Source: an uncultured beta proteobacterium (GTDB taxonomy: Bacteria > Pseudomonadota > Gammaproteobacteria > Burkholderiales > Burkholderiaceae_C). From it: a DNA stretch of 64,000 nt. The notes below the pieces were generated by a model, which worked only from the letters and a program-made list of their open reading frames with translations, searched no databases and was not told where the DNA came from. How positions within the stretch are numbered: position 1 is the first letter of the stretch; each line of letters begins with the position of its first letter. A program made the translations under genes and the position numbers. The stretch spans positions 1 to 64,000 of the forward strand of contig CAIMZI010000064.1 of NCBI GenBank assembly GCA_903845935.1. The letters are read 5' to 3'. Positions 1-9,290 of the stretch are shown one piece after another.

Positions 1-2
1 CG

Positions 3-116
3 TTCAAGACGGAGGGGCTCTTGCCTGCTGCGATCAGAAATCTGCCGTTAAAGCTGGTGAAGATGATCCTCGCCCGCCACCACAAGAGCGTGGGATCGGG
101 CTGCAAGTCGTGTTGA
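3..116 (+). CDS. Possible C-terminal end of an upstream gene (partial)
   Basis: An open frame enters from the left edge and stops with TGA at 114-116, giving about 37 residues rich in Leu, Lys and Arg and ending in a Cys-containing tail (GCKSC). The following gene begins 14 bases later behind a good ribosome binding site, as expected for two genes in one operon. I do not recognise the family, and the fragment is too short to rule out chance, so this is only a plausible gene end. Confidence 0.3.
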   Translation, partial: FKTEGLLPAAIRNLPLKLVKMILARHHKSVGSGCKSC

Positions 117-130
117 GCCAGGAGACAAGA

Positions 131-673
131 ATGAAGTTTTTAAACGTGATCGCCATGGCTGCTGTAGTTTTGGCCGGCGCAGCAAACGCACAAACCATGG
201 ACCACGCCGCGCACATGAAGATGATGGCCGAAGCCCAGCGGCAAGCGGAGGTCTCAAAGCTTGGCAAGGATGTCATGCCATTCACGCTGGCCGCGACGAC
301 CCACATCTTCGCTAAAAGCGAAACCGGCGGTACGCAGCAGGTGGTGGCCAAGATCACAGGCGACGATGTCCAAATCAAGCTGATACGCCAGCACTTGCGG
401 GATATTCAGGAGCAGTTTTTGAAGGGCGACTTTTCCGGTCCGACCCATATCCATGGTCAGGCGATGCTGGGACTGGCAGAGCTCAAGGCCGCCCAGCCGG
501 GACAGATCGCGATCGAGTTTCGCGACATCAAAGACGGCGCCGAATTGACCTATACGACAACGGACGCGAAGATGGTGACGGCTTTGCATAAGTGGTTTGA
601 CGCGCAGTTGTCGGACCACGGCAAGGATGCGATGGAGGGGCACATGCACCATGAAGGCATGAAGATGCAGTGA
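131..673 (+). CDS. Exported His/Met-rich protein of unknown function
   Basis: The 180-residue product starts with a typical signal peptide (MKFLNVIAMAAVVLAGAANA, probable cleavage after ANA). I chose the ATG at 131 over the GTG/TTG-type start at 110 because AGGAGACAAGA lies directly upstream and the signal peptide begins there. Both ends of the mature protein carry clustered His and Met: MDHAAHMKMM just after cleavage, and a tail with GHMHHEG and MKMQ. That pattern is seen in periplasmic copper-handling proteins, so metal binding is possible, but this is inference. The middle has no recognised domain. It may be the second gene of an operon whose first gene lies mostly outside the window. Confidence 0.65.
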   Translation: MKFLNVIAMAAVVLAGAANAQTMDHAAHMKMMAEAQRQAEVSKLGKDVMPFTLAATTHIFAKSETGGTQQVVAKITGDDVQIKLIRQHLRDIQEQFLKGDFSGPTHIHGQAMLGLAELKAAQPGQIAIEFRDIKDGAELTYTTTDAKMVTALHKWFDAQLSDHGKDAMEGHMHHEGMKMQ

Positions 674-842
674 GCAGGGGGCTCAGCGAGCCCATGGAGA
701 CGATGGCCGCTTGCGCCCACCGCCTCGGCTCTTGCTTGTATGCTGCTGTTACCGTAGGTTTCCAGATTTACCTGGCATTTACAGAACGAGCTACTGAATT
801 TGCGTACGGGGTGCATAGTCGGGGCTCCAACAAGGTAAAACC

Positions 843-1487
843 ATGAGCTCGTACAAATTTCTCCTACTTTTCGTTGCGGTTTCCGCTTGCTGCGCGGCCA
901 GCGCTCAAGACGTGGGACGGGTGCTGTCCTCGCAACCCATCATCCAGCAGGTGGCGGTTCCGCACCAGGTCTGCTCGCAACAGCAAGTGGCCGTGCAGCA
1001 GCAGAAGTCTGGCGCCGGAGCGGTGATGGGCGCCCTGGCCGGCGGTGCCATGGGCAACGCGGTGGGCCGGGGTTCGGGCAATGCGGCAGCCACCATGTTG
1101 GGCATCGTGGGCGGCGCCATTGTCGGGGACCGCATCGAGGGTGCACCGCCGCCCCAAGTGCAAACCGTGCAGAACTGCAGCACGCAGAACTTCGTGGAAA
1201 ACAGGACGGTAGGCTACAACGTGACCTATGAATTTGGCGGCAAGCAGTATTCCGTGCAAATGCCGCAGGACCCGGGCCCGAGCATCCAGCTCAGCGTGTC
1301 GCCGGTGGGCGCGCAGGGTCAAGCCTACCAGGGCGACGGGGCCTCATCCGCACCGGTGTACCAGCAAGCTCCCGTCATCGTTCAAACCCAACCGGTGTAC
1401 CAACCTTATTACGCCAGGCCCTACTATCCGCCGGTTGGCGTCAATCTGGACTTCGGCTACTGGGGCGGTGGTCGCCACTGGCGCTAG
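843..1487 (+). CDS. Glycine-zipper 2TM domain outer-membrane-type protein
   Basis: The 214-residue product has a signal peptide (MSSYKFLLLFVAVSACCAASA) and then a Gln-rich stretch. At about residues 57-95 there is a Gly/Ala-rich segment with GALAGGAMGNAVGRGSG and GIVGGAIVGD spacing. This is the glycine-zipper 2TM pattern of the Rickettsia 17-kDa antigen/SlyB-like superfamily of envelope proteins. The C-terminus is rich in Pro, Tyr and Gln (YQPYYARPYYPP), as in other low-complexity surface proteins of this group. The exact role is unknown; an envelope location follows from signal and family. ATG at 843 follows a weak AAGGTAAAACC site. Confidence 0.75.
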   Translation: MSSYKFLLLFVAVSACCAASAQDVGRVLSSQPIIQQVAVPHQVCSQQQVAVQQQKSGAGAVMGALAGGAMGNAVGRGSGNAAATMLGIVGGAIVGDRIEGAPPPQVQTVQNCSTQNFVENRTVGYNVTYEFGGKQYSVQMPQDPGPSIQLSVSPVGAQGQAYQGDGASSAPVYQQAPVIVQTQPVYQPYYARPYYPPVGVNLDFGYWGGGRHWR

Positions 1488-1489
1488 GC

Positions 1490-1506
1490 GGGCGCCTGTG
1501 GCGCCC
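1490..1506 (+). terminator. GC hairpin just after the glycine-zipper gene
   Basis: GGGCGCC-TGT-GGCGCCC forms a perfect 7-bp stem three bases past the stop codon of the preceding gene. No T-tract follows, so it is either a weak or Rho-aided terminator or an mRNA 3' stabilising structure. Confidence 0.3.
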
Positions 1507-1635
1507 AGAAAACAGGGCGTGGGGCGAAGCGGGCTGCGCGATGGCGATATGATGGGGGGCTTGCCATGCAGTGCGGCCGAGGCATTGTGCGCCTAGGCCT
1601 TGCAAGGCACGCAACGGCGCTGGATTCACAGCAAA

Positions 1636-1712
<77 letters not shown>

Positions 1713-1763
1713 TCCCCCCTTCACAGTCCCATTGCACGTCCTGCAAATGGACGCGTGGGCGCC

Positions 1764-1837
1764 TGTCCAAACTTGATCTTGGCAACTATCTGATGGTCCC
1801 TGTACATAAATTTTCGAAAAATGTCCAGAAATGGACA
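1764..1837 (+). promoter_or_regulatory. TGTCCA repeats and palindrome upstream of the winged-helix/TPR regulator
   Basis: TGTCCA-GAAA-TGGACA at 1822-1837 is a perfect inverted repeat with a 4-base spacer. A further TGTCCA half-site lies at 1764-1769. The surrounding 1795-1845 stretch is AT-rich compared with flanking DNA. This is consistent with an operator/promoter region for the regulator gene starting at 1973, possibly bound by that protein itself. The binding protein is not known, and no clear -35/-10 pair with normal spacing was seen. The rest of 1713-1972 holds nothing else I recognise. Confidence 0.35.
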
Positions 1838-1972
1838 AATTCGACATCCTGAACTCTAGAAGAAATCCATAGTCGCTGCACGCGGACAGAACACCTGGCC
1901 GTGGACGTTCCGTGCCCTGCACGGCCTGCCAAGCGGCTGCTCACGGGGGAAGCGCAAGCGCTTCATGGATTG

Positions 1973-3289
1973 ATGACCACTCTCTACAAATTCGCCAATT
2001 ACTGCTTTGATGCACATGCCGGGTTGAGCTATGACGGTCGCGCCGTGCATCTGCCACCCAAGGAAAAAGGGCTGCTGTTGACGCTGCTGGTGGCCAGCGG
2101 TCAGATCGTGCGCAAGGAAGATCTGATGGTCAAGGTCTGGGGCACCAGCGAAACCTCGGATGAAAGCATTTCGCGCACCGTCTACCGTTTGCGTGTGGCC
2201 ATGCAGACCTCGGGCGGGCCCGAAGTGGTCGAGACCGTCTACAACGCCGGTTTTCGCATCACGGTGCCGATTCGCGAGGCCAGCCTGAAGGAGTCCTCCT
2301 CGCTGAATGCCCTGACCCATTCCATGCGCCCCAATGCCATTGCCGCCCTGATCAGCGGCCGCGAATTTCTGGCCAGACAGTCGGTGGAGGACATTGAGGC
2401 TGCCGCCCATGCCGTGCGTTTGGCCATCAGCCTGGACCCCAGTTTTTCGGCGGCCTGGGCGACGCTTGCAGAAATTCGCATTTTTCAGGCCATGCGCTCG
2501 CTGCGCCCACCGCGGGAGGCGGGCTGGCTGGCCAAGGAGGCGGCACAGACTGCACTCACTATAGACCCGCAATCGGCATCGGCTCTGTCGATTTTGGGCT
2601 GGGTGCGGGTGCTAATTGACCAGGAGGGTGAGCGGGGGCTGGACGATTTGGACCGTGCGATTTCCATTGATCCGGACTACTGGGTTGCCAATTTGCTGCG
2701 TGGCTGGGCCTTGCAGGCCGCCGGGCGCAACGAAGAGTCGGTCCACATGATGCGCCGCGCGCTGGATCTCAACTCGGTCAGCCATTCCGTGAATTCCATT
2801 TTGGCGCTGTATCTGATGTTTGCCGGCAAGAGCGTCGATGGGCTGGAGGTGGCGCAGCTGCTGGCCAAACGCTTTCCCACCGTCGATAGCGCACAGGGCA
2901 TCGCTTCGGTTCTGGCCTCGGTCAATGGCTTGCATGACGAGGCGGTGGCCTGCGGCTGGAAGGCCCTGGAGCTTGCTCCCCATACACCGCTGTTGCACAC
3001 ACCACTGGCCTATGCGCTGGCCTTTGGCGGGCGCCATGAGGAGGCGCGCAGCGTGCTGAATACGATTGAGAGCTCGACTCTGCCGCAACCTTCAGCCTGC
3101 ATGGCGCCGGTGTATCTGGCGCTGGGCGACCGAGGCCGGGCGATTGCCTTGTTGCAGGATGCCAGTGAGCGTGGCATCCCCCAGTTTGCTTGGACCCGCG
3201 ATGACCCGCGTCTGGCCGCTTTGCGAGGCGACGCTGTGGTGGAGCGCCTGTGGTCACGGATCTGGTCGCATCAGCTTAGCTCGGCATAA
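1973..3289 (+). CDS. Winged-helix (OmpR/HilA-type) transcriptional regulator with TPR repeats
   Basis: The 438-residue product begins with a Trans_reg_C winged-helix DNA-binding domain (residues about 5-95; PPKEKGLLLTLLVASGQIV, the RTVYRLRVAM recognition region, and a C-terminal hairpin ending GFRITVP). There is no receiver domain. The remaining ~320 residues are helical tetratricopeptide-like repeats (SAAWATLAEIR, SASALSILGWVRV, WVANLLRGWALQAAGR, GKSVDGLEVAQLL). The layout matches HilA/CadC-like one-component regulators without a membrane segment. The ATG at 1973 sits just before the domain. The upstream GTG at 1901 would add 24 residues of unlikely sequence. It lies convergent to murI; its targets are unknown. 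Confidence 0.75.
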   Translation: MTTLYKFANYCFDAHAGLSYDGRAVHLPPKEKGLLLTLLVASGQIVRKEDLMVKVWGTSETSDESISRTVYRLRVAMQTSGGPEVVETVYNAGFRITVPIREASLKESSSLNALTHSMRPNAIAALISGREFLARQSVEDIEAAAHAVRLAISLDPSFSAAWATLAEIRIFQAMRSLRPPREAGWLAKEAAQTALTIDPQSASALSILGWVRVLIDQEGERGLDDLDRAISIDPDYWVANLLRGWALQAAGRNEESVHMMRRALDLNSVSHSVNSILALYLMFAGKSVDGLEVAQLLAKRFPTVDSAQGIASVLASVNGLHDEAVACGWKALELAPHTPLLHTPLAYALAFGGRHEEARSVLNTIESSTLPQPSACMAPVYLALGDRGRAIALLQDASERGIPQFAWTRDDPRLAALRGDAVVERLWSRIWSHQLSSA

Positions 3290-3332
3290 AGGGGGCAGCC
3301 GCACTTCTGGGTGGGCTGCGGCCATACGGGAT

Positions 3333-4175
3333 TTAGACGTTCAGCAGCGTGGCCCGGTCGTCCATTTGCAGCCAACGTCTCACTGCAGATTCGAGCAGTT
3401 CCAGCTTGCCGGTGGAATAGAAAATCGGCGCCTGGGACTGCGCGCTAGACCATGGTCTTGGCAGGCCGAGGCTGGATGGTTTTAATTGCTCTAACAGGCG
3501 TCGGGTCTGACGCGCCACCGACACACCGCCTTCCAGCAAGGGAACCTCAGCGCCAATCAGCGTCTGCAGAACATTGGCGGCGAAGCTGTAGTGGGTGCAA
3601 CCCAGCACCAAGCAGTCCATTTGTCCGGCCTGCGTTCCAAATGCGCCCATGCCAGTGGTATAGCTGCGGCACAGGCCCAGCACGCGCTCGTTGTCGGAGT
3701 TTTCAATCGCATCGGCCAGTCCGTCGCAGGCCTGCAGCACAAAGTGGCCCTTGCCATCCAAGCTGGACAGGAGTTTGCGGAATTTTTCGCTGTGGAGCGT
3801 GCCACGGGTGGCCATGACGCCGATCACGCCGGTTTTGCTGAGCGCAACAGCGGGCTTGAGGGCCGGCTCAATACCGATGATGGGCAGGTCGGGATAGGTA
3901 GTACGCAGGGCATGAATGGCCGCAGCGGTGGCCGTATTGCAGGCCACCACCAGCGCCTTGATGCCATGGCTGGCAATCAGGTAGTCGGCGATGGCATGCG
4001 AGCGCCTTAGCACATGGGCATCGTCGCGCTCGCCATAGGGGGCGTGGCCGTTGTCGGCCACATAGACAAAGCGCTCCAGCGGCAGCTCGGCCTGCAGCGC
4101 TCGGAGCACGCTCAGGCCCCCCACACCGCTGTCAAAGACACCGATGGGGCGCGTTCTGTCTGCGGCCACGTGCAA
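3333..4175 (-). CDS. murI: Glutamate racemase
   Basis: The 280-residue protein converts L- to D-glutamate for peptidoglycan in the cytosol. Family landmarks are visible: RPIGVFDSGVGGLSVL at residues 9-25, YVADNGHAPYGER, the first catalytic Cys in VACNTATAAA (C79), and the second in LGCTHYSF near residue 190. Length is normal for MurI. It lies 16 bases downstream of the fumarase gene on the same strand, so the two are probably co-transcribed from the fumarase promoter region. Confidence 0.95.
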   Translation of the reverse strand: MHVAADRTRPIGVFDSGVGGLSVLRALQAELPLERFVYVADNGHAPYGERDDAHVLRRSHAIADYLIASHGIKALVVACNTATAAAIHALRTTYPDLPIIGIEPALKPAVALSKTGVIGVMATRGTLHSEKFRKLLSSLDGKGHFVLQACDGLADAIENSDNERVLGLCRSYTTGMGAFGTQAGQMDCLVLGCTHYSFAANVLQTLIGAEVPLLEGGVSVARQTRRLLEQLKPSSLGLPRPWSSAQSQAPIFYSTGKLELLESAVRRWLQMDDRATLLNV

Positions 4176-4191
4176 TGGGTTTAAAGCGAAA

Positions 4192-5745
4192 TTAGCGCGA
4201 GGTCACCGGAATGTTTTTGAACTCACCGGTGGCAATCTTTTTTTGCCATTCAGCGGGTCCGGTGATGTGGGCGCTGGTGCCGCCAGCATCCACGGCCACG
4301 GTGACGGGCATGTCCACCACGTCGAATTCGTAAATGGCTTCCATGCCCAGATCGGCAAAGCCCACCACCTTGGCGTGCTTGATGGCCTTGCTGACCAAGT
4401 AGGCGGCGCCGCCCACGGCCATCAGGTAGGCGCTCTTGTGCTTCTTGATGGCTTCAATGGCGACCGGGCCGCGCTCGGCCTTGCCGACCATGGAGATCAG
4501 GCCGGTTTGCGACAGCATCATCTCGGTAAAACCATCCATGCGGGTGGCGGTGGTGGGGCCAGCAGGACCGACAGCTTCACCGGCGACCGGGTCGACCGGT
4601 CCGACGTAATAAATCACGCGGTTGGTGAAGTCCACCGGCAGCGGCTCGCCCTTGGCCAGCATGCCCTGGATACGTTTGTGTGCGGCGTCGCGGCCGGTCA
4701 GCATCCGGCCGTTGAGCAGCAGGGTGTCGCCCGGCTTCCAGCTGGCCACTTCTTCCTTGGTCAAGGTGTTGAGATCAACCTTTTTGCTCTTGACATAGTC
4801 GGGCGTCCAGTTGACGTTGGGCCACAGGTCCAGGCTGGGCGGGGTCAGGTAGACCGGGCCGGAGCCGTCCATCACAAAGTGGGCGTGGCGGGTGGCGGCG
4901 CAGTTGGGGATCATGGCCACGGGCTTGCTGGCCGCGTGGGTGGGGTACATTTTGATCTTGATGTCCAGCACGGTAGTCAGGCCGCCCAGGCCTTGGGCGC
5001 CAATGCCCAGGGCGTTGACCTTCTCGAACAGTTCCAGACGCAGCTGTTCGGTTTGCGTGAGCGCCGCGCCACTGGAGGATTTGGCCTGCAGCTCGTACAT
5101 GTCCAGGTCGTCCATTAGGCTTTCCTTGGCCATCAGTACGGCCTTCTCGGCGGTACCGCCAATGCCGATTCCCAGCATGCCAGGTGGGCACCAGCCAGCA
5201 CCCATGGTCGGCACGGTTTTCAGCACCCAGTCGACCACCGAGTCGCCGGGGTTGAGCATGATCATCTTGCTTTTGTTTTCGCTGCCGCCGCCCTTGGCCG
5301 CGACTGTCACTTCGACGGTACTGCCGGGCACGATTTCGGTAAAAATGACGGCGGGCGTGTTGTCCTTGGTGTTCTTGCGCAGAAACTCAGGGTCGGCCAC
5401 GACGCTGGCGCGCAGGGTGTTGTCGGGGTGGTTGTAGCCCTGGCGCACGCCTTCGTTGATGGCGTCATCCAGGCTGCCGGTAAAGCCCTCCCAGCGAATG
5501 TCCATGCCGACCTTGAGGAACACATTGACGATGCCGGTGTCCTGGCAGATTGGGCGGTGGCCGGTGGCGCTCATCTTGCTGTTGGTGAGGATCTGGGCAA
5601 TCGCATCCTTGGCTGCAGGACTTTGCTCGCGCTCGTAGGCACGGGCCAGATGTGCGATGTAGTCTGCGGGATGGTAGTAGCTGATGTACTGCAGGGCAGC
5701 GGCAACGGATTCGATCAGGTCAGCCTGGCGGATGGAGGTGGTCAT
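4192..5745 (-). CDS. fumA: Fumarate hydratase, class I (iron-sulfur)
   Basis: The 517-residue enzyme interconverts fumarate and malate in the TCA cycle. It is a class I [4Fe-4S] fumarase of the long single-chain type. The N-terminal half shows GHRPICQDTGIVNVFLKVG (cluster Cys) and GGGSENKSKM. The middle has GWCPPGMLGIGIGGTAEKA, and the C-terminal half has PGDTLLLNGRMLTGRDAAHKR and GPTTATRMDGFTEMM. The class I enzyme is oxygen-labile, unlike class II FumC, which fits the microaerobic genes further along. It is divergent from acs, with a 163-base gap carrying a small palindrome. Confidence 0.95.
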   Translation of the reverse strand: MTTSIRQADLIESVAAALQYISYYHPADYIAHLARAYEREQSPAAKDAIAQILTNSKMSATGHRPICQDTGIVNVFLKVGMDIRWEGFTGSLDDAINEGVRQGYNHPDNTLRASVVADPEFLRKNTKDNTPAVIFTEIVPGSTVEVTVAAKGGGSENKSKMIMLNPGDSVVDWVLKTVPTMGAGWCPPGMLGIGIGGTAEKAVLMAKESLMDDLDMYELQAKSSSGAALTQTEQLRLELFEKVNALGIGAQGLGGLTTVLDIKIKMYPTHAASKPVAMIPNCAATRHAHFVMDGSGPVYLTPPSLDLWPNVNWTPDYVKSKKVDLNTLTKEEVASWKPGDTLLLNGRMLTGRDAAHKRIQGMLAKGEPLPVDFTNRVIYYVGPVDPVAGEAVGPAGPTTATRMDGFTEMMLSQTGLISMVGKAERGPVAIEAIKKHKSAYLMAVGGAAYLVSKAIKHAKVVGFADLGMEAIYEFDVVDMPVTVAVDAGGTSAHITGPAEWQKKIATGEFKNIPVTSR

Positions 5746-5832
5746 GATGGGTGTGGAAGGAGGGTGTGATTGATCTAGCGCAGGAGTTTAGCCAATCCGA
5801 CCCACGTCCAACTGACGCGACCTGACAAACCG

Positions 5833-5844
5833 TGACCTAAGTCA
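5833..5844. promoter_or_regulatory. Palindrome between divergent fumA and acs
   Basis: TGAC-CTAA-GTCA is a perfect inverted repeat, placed about 90 bases before fumA and 65 before acs. The position suits an operator serving the two divergent genes. No binding protein can be named. The remaining sequence of the 5746-5908 gap contains the acs ribosome binding site (GAGGAGACAC) but no clear sigma-70 boxes. Confidence 0.25.
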
Positions 5845-5908
5845 GTGATGTGTAAGTGCGTGGCACCAACATCCGCCCAGTTTTGATTCAACCGAGGAGA
5901 CACTCTAG

Positions 5909-7903
5909 ATGACTACAACGACTGCAGGCGAGAGCACTGCCACCCCCCTGACAACTTACCTGCCCAGCGCCGAGTTCGTCAAGAACGCCGCCATCCCCAG
6001 CATGGCCGCTTACGACGCCCTGTGCCAGGAAGCGGAGACCGATTACGAAGGCTATTGGGGTCGTTTGGCGAATGAATTCCTGACCTGGAAAGAACCCTTC
6101 ACCCAGGTGCTGGATGAAAGCGACGCGCCGTTCTTCAAGTGGTTTGCCGACGGACGCCTCAACGCCTCCTACAACTGCCTGGACCGCAACGTCGACAAGG
6201 GCCTGGGCAACAAGACCGCCATCATTTTTGAAGCCGACGGCGGCGAAGTCACCAAGATCACCTACAAGGAGCTGCTCGACAAGGTCAGCCAGATCGCCAA
6301 CGGCCTGCGCGGCATGGGCGTCAAAAAGGGTGACCGCGTGGTCATCTACATCTCCATGTCCATCGACGGCGTGGCCGCCATGCAGGCCTGCGCCCGTATC
6401 GGCGCCACCCACTCCGTGGTGTTCGGCGGCTTCTCGGCCCAGTCGCTGCGCGACCGCATTGAAGACACCGGCGCTGTCGCCGTCATCACCGCCGACCACC
6501 AGGTGCGCGGTGGCAAACTGCTGCCCCTGAAAGCCATCGTCGATGAGGCTCTGGCCCTGGGTGGTTGCGATTCCGTCAAGAATGTGTTGGTGGTCAAGCG
6601 CAGTGGCTCTGCCATTGCCATGACCGAAGGCCGTGATACCTGGATGGACGACGTCGTTGCGGGCCAATCTCTGCTGTGCGAACCGGAATGGGTGGAAGCC
6701 GAGCATCCCCTGTTCCTGCTGTATACGTCGGGTTCCACCGGCAAGCCCAAGGGCGTGCAACATTCCACCGGCGGCTACCTGCTGCACGCAGCATTGACCA
6801 CCAAGTGGACCTTCGATTTGAAGGCCGACGATGTGTTCTGGTGCACGGCCGACATCGGCTGGGTTACCGGCCACACCTACATCACCTACGGCCCTCTGGC
6901 CCTGGGCGGTACCGAAATCGTGTTTGAAGGTGTGCCCACTTACCCGGACGCCGGCCGCTTCTGGAAGATGATTCAGGACCACAAGTGCACCGTGTTCTAC
7001 ACCGCACCCACCGCCATCCGCTCGCTGATCAAGGCCGCCGAAGCCAAGGATTCCGTGCATCCGAAGAGCTACGACCTGACCAGCCTGCGCCTGCTGGGTT
7101 CGGTGGGCGAGCCCATCAACCCTGCGGCCTGGGAGTGGTACTACAAGCATGTGGGCGGCAGCCGTTGCCCCATCGTAGACACCTTCTGGCAGACCGAAAC
7201 CGGTGGTCACATGATCACCCCCATGCCCGGTGCCACGCCCATGATTCCCGGTTCCTGCACGCTGCCCTTCCCGGGCATCATGGCAGCCATCGTGGACGAA
7301 ACCGGCAAGGACGTGCCCAATGGCCAAGGCGGCATTCTGGTCGTCAAAAAGCCATGGCCTTCCATGATCCGCAACATCTGGGGCGACCCCGAGCGTTTCA
7401 AGAAGAGCTACTACCCCGATGATTTCAAGGGCAAGTACTACCTGGCTGGCGACGGCGCGATCCGTGACGAAAAGACCGGTTACTTCACCATTACCGGCCG
7501 TATCGATGACGTGTTGAATGTGTCGGGTCACCGCATGGGCACCATGGAAATCGAATCGGCGCTGGTGAGCTATACCGATCTGGTGGCCGAAGCCGCCGTG
7601 GTCGGCCGCCCGGACGACACCACCGGTGAAGCCGTCTGCGCCTTCGTCGTGCTGAAGCGCTCGCTGCCCATGGGTGACGAGGCCAAGGCCATTGCCAAGT
7701 TGCTGCGCGACCACGTGGGCAAGGAAATCGGACCGATTGCCAAGCCCAAGGACATCCGCTTTGGTGAAAACCTGCCCAAGACCCGTTCCGGCAAGATCAT
7801 GCGCCGCTTGCTGCGCTCGATCGCCAAGAACGAAGCCATTACCCAGGACACCTCGACCCTGGAAAACCCAGCGATTCTGGACCAGTTGGGCCAAGCCTAC
7901 TGA
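5909..7903 (+). CDS. acs: Acetyl-coenzyme A synthetase (acetate-CoA ligase)
   Basis: The 664-residue AMP-forming ligase activates acetate to acetyl-CoA through acetyl-AMP. The A3 nucleotide loop is [19 protein letters not shown]. Acs-specific stretches include [32 protein letters not shown] and the hinge region [20 protein letters not shown]. The regulatory lysine that Acs enzymes acetylate lies in [11 protein letters not shown] (K629). Length is typical. It has a strong ribosome binding site (GAGGAG) and ends at an intrinsic terminator, so it appears to be a single-gene transcript. Confidence 0.97.
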   Translation: MTTTTAGESTATPLTTYLPSAEFVKNAAIPSMAAYDALCQEAETDYEGYWGRLANEFLTWKEPFTQVLDESDAPFFKWFADGRLNASYNCLDRNVDKGLGNKTAIIFEADGGEVTKITYKELLDKVSQIANGLRGMGVKKGDRVVIYISMSIDGVAAMQACARIGATHSVVFGGFSAQSLRDRIEDTGAVAVITADHQVRGGKLLPLKAIVDEALALGGCDSVKNVLVVKRSGSAIAMTEGRDTWMDDVVAGQSLLCEPEWVEAEHPLFLLYTSGSTGKPKGVQHSTGGYLLHAALTTKWTFDLKADDVFWCTADIGWVTGHTYITYGPLALGGTEIVFEGVPTYPDAGRFWKMIQDHKCTVFYTAPTAIRSLIKAAEAKDSVHPKSYDLTSLRLLGSVGEPINPAAWEWYYKHVGGSRCPIVDTFWQTETGGHMITPMPGATPMIPGSCTLPFPGIMAAIVDETGKDVPNGQGGILVVKKPWPSMIRNIWGDPERFKKSYYPDDFKGKYYLAGDGAIRDEKTGYFTITGRIDDVLNVSGHRMGTMEIESALVSYTDLVAEAAVVGRPDDTTGEAVCAFVVLKRSLPMGDEAKAIAKLLRDHVGKEIGPIAKPKDIRFGENLPKTRSGKIMRRLLRSIAKNEAITQDTSTLENPAILDQLGQAY

Positions 7904-7932
7904 TCCAGCTTAGCTGCCAACAAAAAAACCGC

Positions 7933-7960
7933 AAAAAAACCGCCTCAGGGCGGTTTTTTT
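7933..7960 (+). terminator. Intrinsic terminator after acs
   Basis: ACCGCC-TCAG-GGCGGT forms a 6-bp GC stem flanked by A7 on the left and T7 on the right, about 30 bases after the acs stop codon. Confidence 0.9.
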
Positions 7961-8001
7961 GTGTCCGACGAGACGGTAGCGGTTTCCCTCACAATCGGGC
8001 C

Positions 8002-8901
8002 ATGACGCAAGCCAAAGACAAGCGAACCGGCAGCTTTGCCCGCACGCGCAAGATCCGCATGGGCTCCACCGAGGTCCAAACCCACGGCCTGCCGAGCGCC
8101 TATTTGCAGGACGTGTACCACTACGCCATGACGCTGAGCTGGTGGTGGTTTATGGTCATCTGCGCCAGCGCTTTTTTGCTGCTGAATACGCTTTTTGCCG
8201 GCCTTTACATGGTCTTTGACGGGGCGATTGCCAACCAGTTTCCAGACGGATTCTGGGGCGCTTTTTTCTTCAGTGTGGAAACCCTGGCCACGGTGGGCTA
8301 TGGCGATATGCACCCGGCCACGCTGTATGCGCATGCGGTGGCGACGGTGGAAATCTTTATCGGCATGAGCAGTGTGGCCTTGATCACCGGCGTGATGTTT
8401 GCGCGTTTTTCACTGCCCAGGGCGAGGATTTTGTTTTCCGAGCATCCGGTGGTGAGCACCATGGACGGGCGCCAGACGCTGATGATACGCATGGCCAACG
8501 CGCGGCAAAACATGATCGTGGACGCCTCGGCCAAGCTGCGATTGATACGCACCGAGTACACGGCCGAAGGCAAACAGTTTAGGCGTATTTACGACCTGAA
8601 GCTGCGGCGCGATGAGCAACCCATGTTCATTCTGGGCTGGTCGCTGATGCACGATCTAGACCCGCAAGGGCCTCTGCAGGACCTGCGCGATCCGCAGACC
8701 CAGAGCGATGCGATTTTGGTGCTCAGCATCAGCGGCGTGGATGAAACCACCGGCCAGACCATGCTGTCGCGGCATATTTACGAGCACCACAAGATCCGCT
8801 GGGGCCATCGCCATGTGGACCTGCTGAGCACCGACGCGCAGGGCAAATCGCATATGGACTACTCGCGCATACACGATACCGAGGCGGAGACAGGAACTTA
8901 G
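8002..8901 (+). CDS. Inward-rectifier potassium channel (KirBac family)
   Basis: The 299-residue protein has two membrane helices (about residues 46-72 and 112-137) around a pore loop with the K+ selectivity filter TVGYGD (97-102). A long C-terminal cytosolic immunoglobulin-like domain follows, starting at RARILFSEHPVV, with the KirBac-typical DGRQTLMIRMANAR. An amphipathic slide-helix segment precedes the first helix. This combination identifies KirBac rather than a voltage-gated or two-domain TrkA-linked channel. It lies downstream of the acs terminator and has its own start (ATG 8002). Its physiological role in bacteria is poorly defined. Confidence 0.92.
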   Translation: MTQAKDKRTGSFARTRKIRMGSTEVQTHGLPSAYLQDVYHYAMTLSWWWFMVICASAFLLLNTLFAGLYMVFDGAIANQFPDGFWGAFFFSVETLATVGYGDMHPATLYAHAVATVEIFIGMSSVALITGVMFARFSLPRARILFSEHPVVSTMDGRQTLMIRMANARQNMIVDASAKLRLIRTEYTAEGKQFRRIYDLKLRRDEQPMFILGWSLMHDLDPQGPLQDLRDPQTQSDAILVLSISGVDETTGQTMLSRHIYEHHKIRWGHRHVDLLSTDAQGKSHMDYSRIHDTEAETGT

Positions 8902-8925
8902 GCGGTTGACGGCGGCAAATGGCGG

Positions 8926-9237
8926 CTATTGACTCAGCACCCAGGCCACCAGCTTTTTGGCCTCGGCCTCGCTCACCTGGGGATTGGATGGCATTTTCAC
9001 TACGCCCCAGACTCCTCCACCGCCCTCCATGACCTTGGCGGCAAGCCGCGCGGCTGCGGCTTTGTCTCCCCGGTATTTGGCAGCCACGTCCTTGTAGGCT
9101 GGCCCTACCACCTTTTTGTCTAGGTGGTGGCAGCTCATGCAGTTCTTGGCGGTCGCCAGGGCCAGATCCGCCGCAGCCGGCAAGGATGCCATGGCGCAGG
9201 CGGCGGTGATCAGCAGGTTGGGCAAAGTGCGGGTCAT
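8926..9237 (-). CDS. Small periplasmic class I cytochrome c
   Basis: The 103-residue product has a signal peptide (cleavage near AAA-DLAL) and one haem c attachment site, CMSCH, at residues 33-37. The likely axial Met is M82 in VVKMPSNPQV. Length and the GPAYKDVAAKYRGD segment match the c-551/c-552 type that ferries electrons between the bc1 complex and terminal oxidases. The gene stands alone, convergent to the KirBac gene. Confidence 0.9.
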   Translation of the reverse strand: MTRTLPNLLITAACAMASLPAAADLALATAKNCMSCHHLDKKVVGPAYKDVAAKYRGDKAAAARLAAKVMEGGGGVWGVVKMPSNPQVSEAEAKKLVAWVLSQ

Positions 9238-9290
9238 GGCATGCTCTGGATTGGATTACAGTCGGGAGCTGCAATTGTAGGGAGTGGCGC

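Noticed and set aside
5888-7894. A 668-codon minus-strand open frame opposite acs
   Set aside because: It covers acs almost exactly, has no recognisable motif and has antisense composition.
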